From: Plazaster borealis
Taxonomy: Eukaryota; Echinodermata; Asteroidea; Forcipulatida; Labidiasteridae
DNA length: 64,000 nt
Assembly (NCBI GenBank): GCA_021014325.1
Contig: CM037462.1
Span: 19,922,135 to 19,986,134, forward strand
Reading direction: 5' to 3'
This document shows positions 63,485-64,000 of this stretch, piece by piece. The notes under the pieces are model-generated. The model worked only from the letters and a program-made list of their open reading frames with translations. It did no database searches and was not told where the DNA came from. Made by a program: the position numbers and the translations under genes. Numbering within the stretch: the stretch's first letter is position 1; every line of letters begins with the position of its first letter.

Positions 63485-64000
63485 GGTTCTGAGAAGAACC
63501 GTTATGAGAAGAACCATTCTGAGAAGAACCGTTCTGAGAAAAACCGTTCTGAGAAGAATCGTTCTAAGAAGAATTGTTCTGAGAAGAACCGTTCTGAGAA
63601 GAACCGTTCTGAGAAGAACTGTTATGAGAAGAATCGTTATGAGAAGAATCGTTCTGAGAAGAACCATTCTGAGAAGAATCGTTATGAGAAGAACTGGTCT
63701 GGGAAGAACCGTTCTGAGAAGAACTGTTCTGAGAAGAACCGTTCTGAGATAAACCGTTCTGAGAAGAACCGTTCTGAGAAGAACCGTTCTGAGAAGAACT
63801 GTTCTGAGAAGAACAGTTATGAGAAGAACCATTCTGGGAAGAACCGTTCTGGGAAGAACCGTTCTGAGAAGAACCGTTCTGAGAAGAACCGTTCTGAGAA
63901 GAACCGTTCTGAGAAAAACCGTTCTGAGAAGAACTGTTCTGAGAAGAACCGTTCTGACTGGAAGAGCCCTTCTGTGAAGAACCGTTCTGAGAAGAACCGT
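63485..64000. repeat. 15-bp minisatellite (copy 3), at least 34 units, cut by window end
   Basis: Same GAGAAGAACCGTTCT unit as 38878 and 48264, with the left inverted arm TGAATCTCTTTTATGAGTAG at 63460. It confirms that intron 4 of a third gene copy continues past the window. Confidence 0.9.

Larger units (their letters stand above)
34880..64000. repeat. Segmental tandem duplication, two full units and one partial
   Basis: 34883-43475 (unit 1) and 44003-52673 (unit 2) are collinear at high identity, each with a 61-bp array, a terminal-exon region, a 15-bp array and the whole five-exon gene. Unit 3 runs from about 53036 past the window end, enlarged by extra terminal-exon copies and by insertions at 53660-55070 and 57029-60083. 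Unit 2 lacks about 700 bases upstream of exon 1 that unit 1 has (42850-43360). Confidence 0.9.

Overview
The window is metazoan nuclear DNA. It has split genes with GT-AG introns, tRNA-derived SINEs, many short inverted-repeat elements (MITEs) and several minisatellites, and no bacterial features. The SINE and MITE style and the protein divergence suggest an invertebrate deuterostome, most likely an echinoderm and possibly a starfish; this assignment is an inference with moderate to low confidence.

Plus strand, 176-26430: 21 consecutive internal exons of one large gene, 4,418 coding bases or 1,472 codons, with every splice phase matching. I recognise the protein as SZT2, the largest subunit of the KICSTOR complex that holds GATOR1 at the lysosome and restrains mTORC1 when amino acids are scarce. 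Both ends are missing. The N-terminal exons lie upstream of base 1, and no exon of the C-terminal half is visible between 26431 and 64000. The introns carry SINEs, MITEs, a fold-back element with a hammerhead-ribozyme-like segment, and a truncated LINE. In three introns the intron-exon 3' junction itself has been tandemly duplicated; at exon 12 about 24 copies of a 38-bp unit run directly into the real splice acceptor.

26431-34880: no gene recognised. This stretch holds nested terminal-inverted-repeat elements, Helitron-like hairpins, a TTAA MITE and an exact 216-bp tandem duplication.

Minus strand, 34880-64000: a tandem segmental duplication of about 8.6 to 9 kb per unit. Each unit carries a small five-exon gene for a 199-residue four-helix membrane protein of the TMEM179 type. 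Copy 1 (38292-42293) and copy 2 (47374-52019) are complete and open. Only the last exon of copy 3 (62508-62663) lies inside the window, and it has lost the ancestral stop codon and gained a 22-residue tail. Downstream of it sit three more open copies of this terminal exon (61276-61365, 56926-57015, 55628-55717), produced by a 1.3-kb tandem repeat. Intron 4 of each gene holds a GAGAAGAACCGTTCT minisatellite inside a longer inverted repeat. Comparing paralogues gives empty sites for several insertions, so their boundaries and target-site duplications can be read directly.

No functional link between the SZT2 gene and the TMEM179-like cluster is evident from the sequence. Either the cluster sits antisense inside a very large SZT2 intron, or the SZT2 gene is broken here biologically or by assembly.
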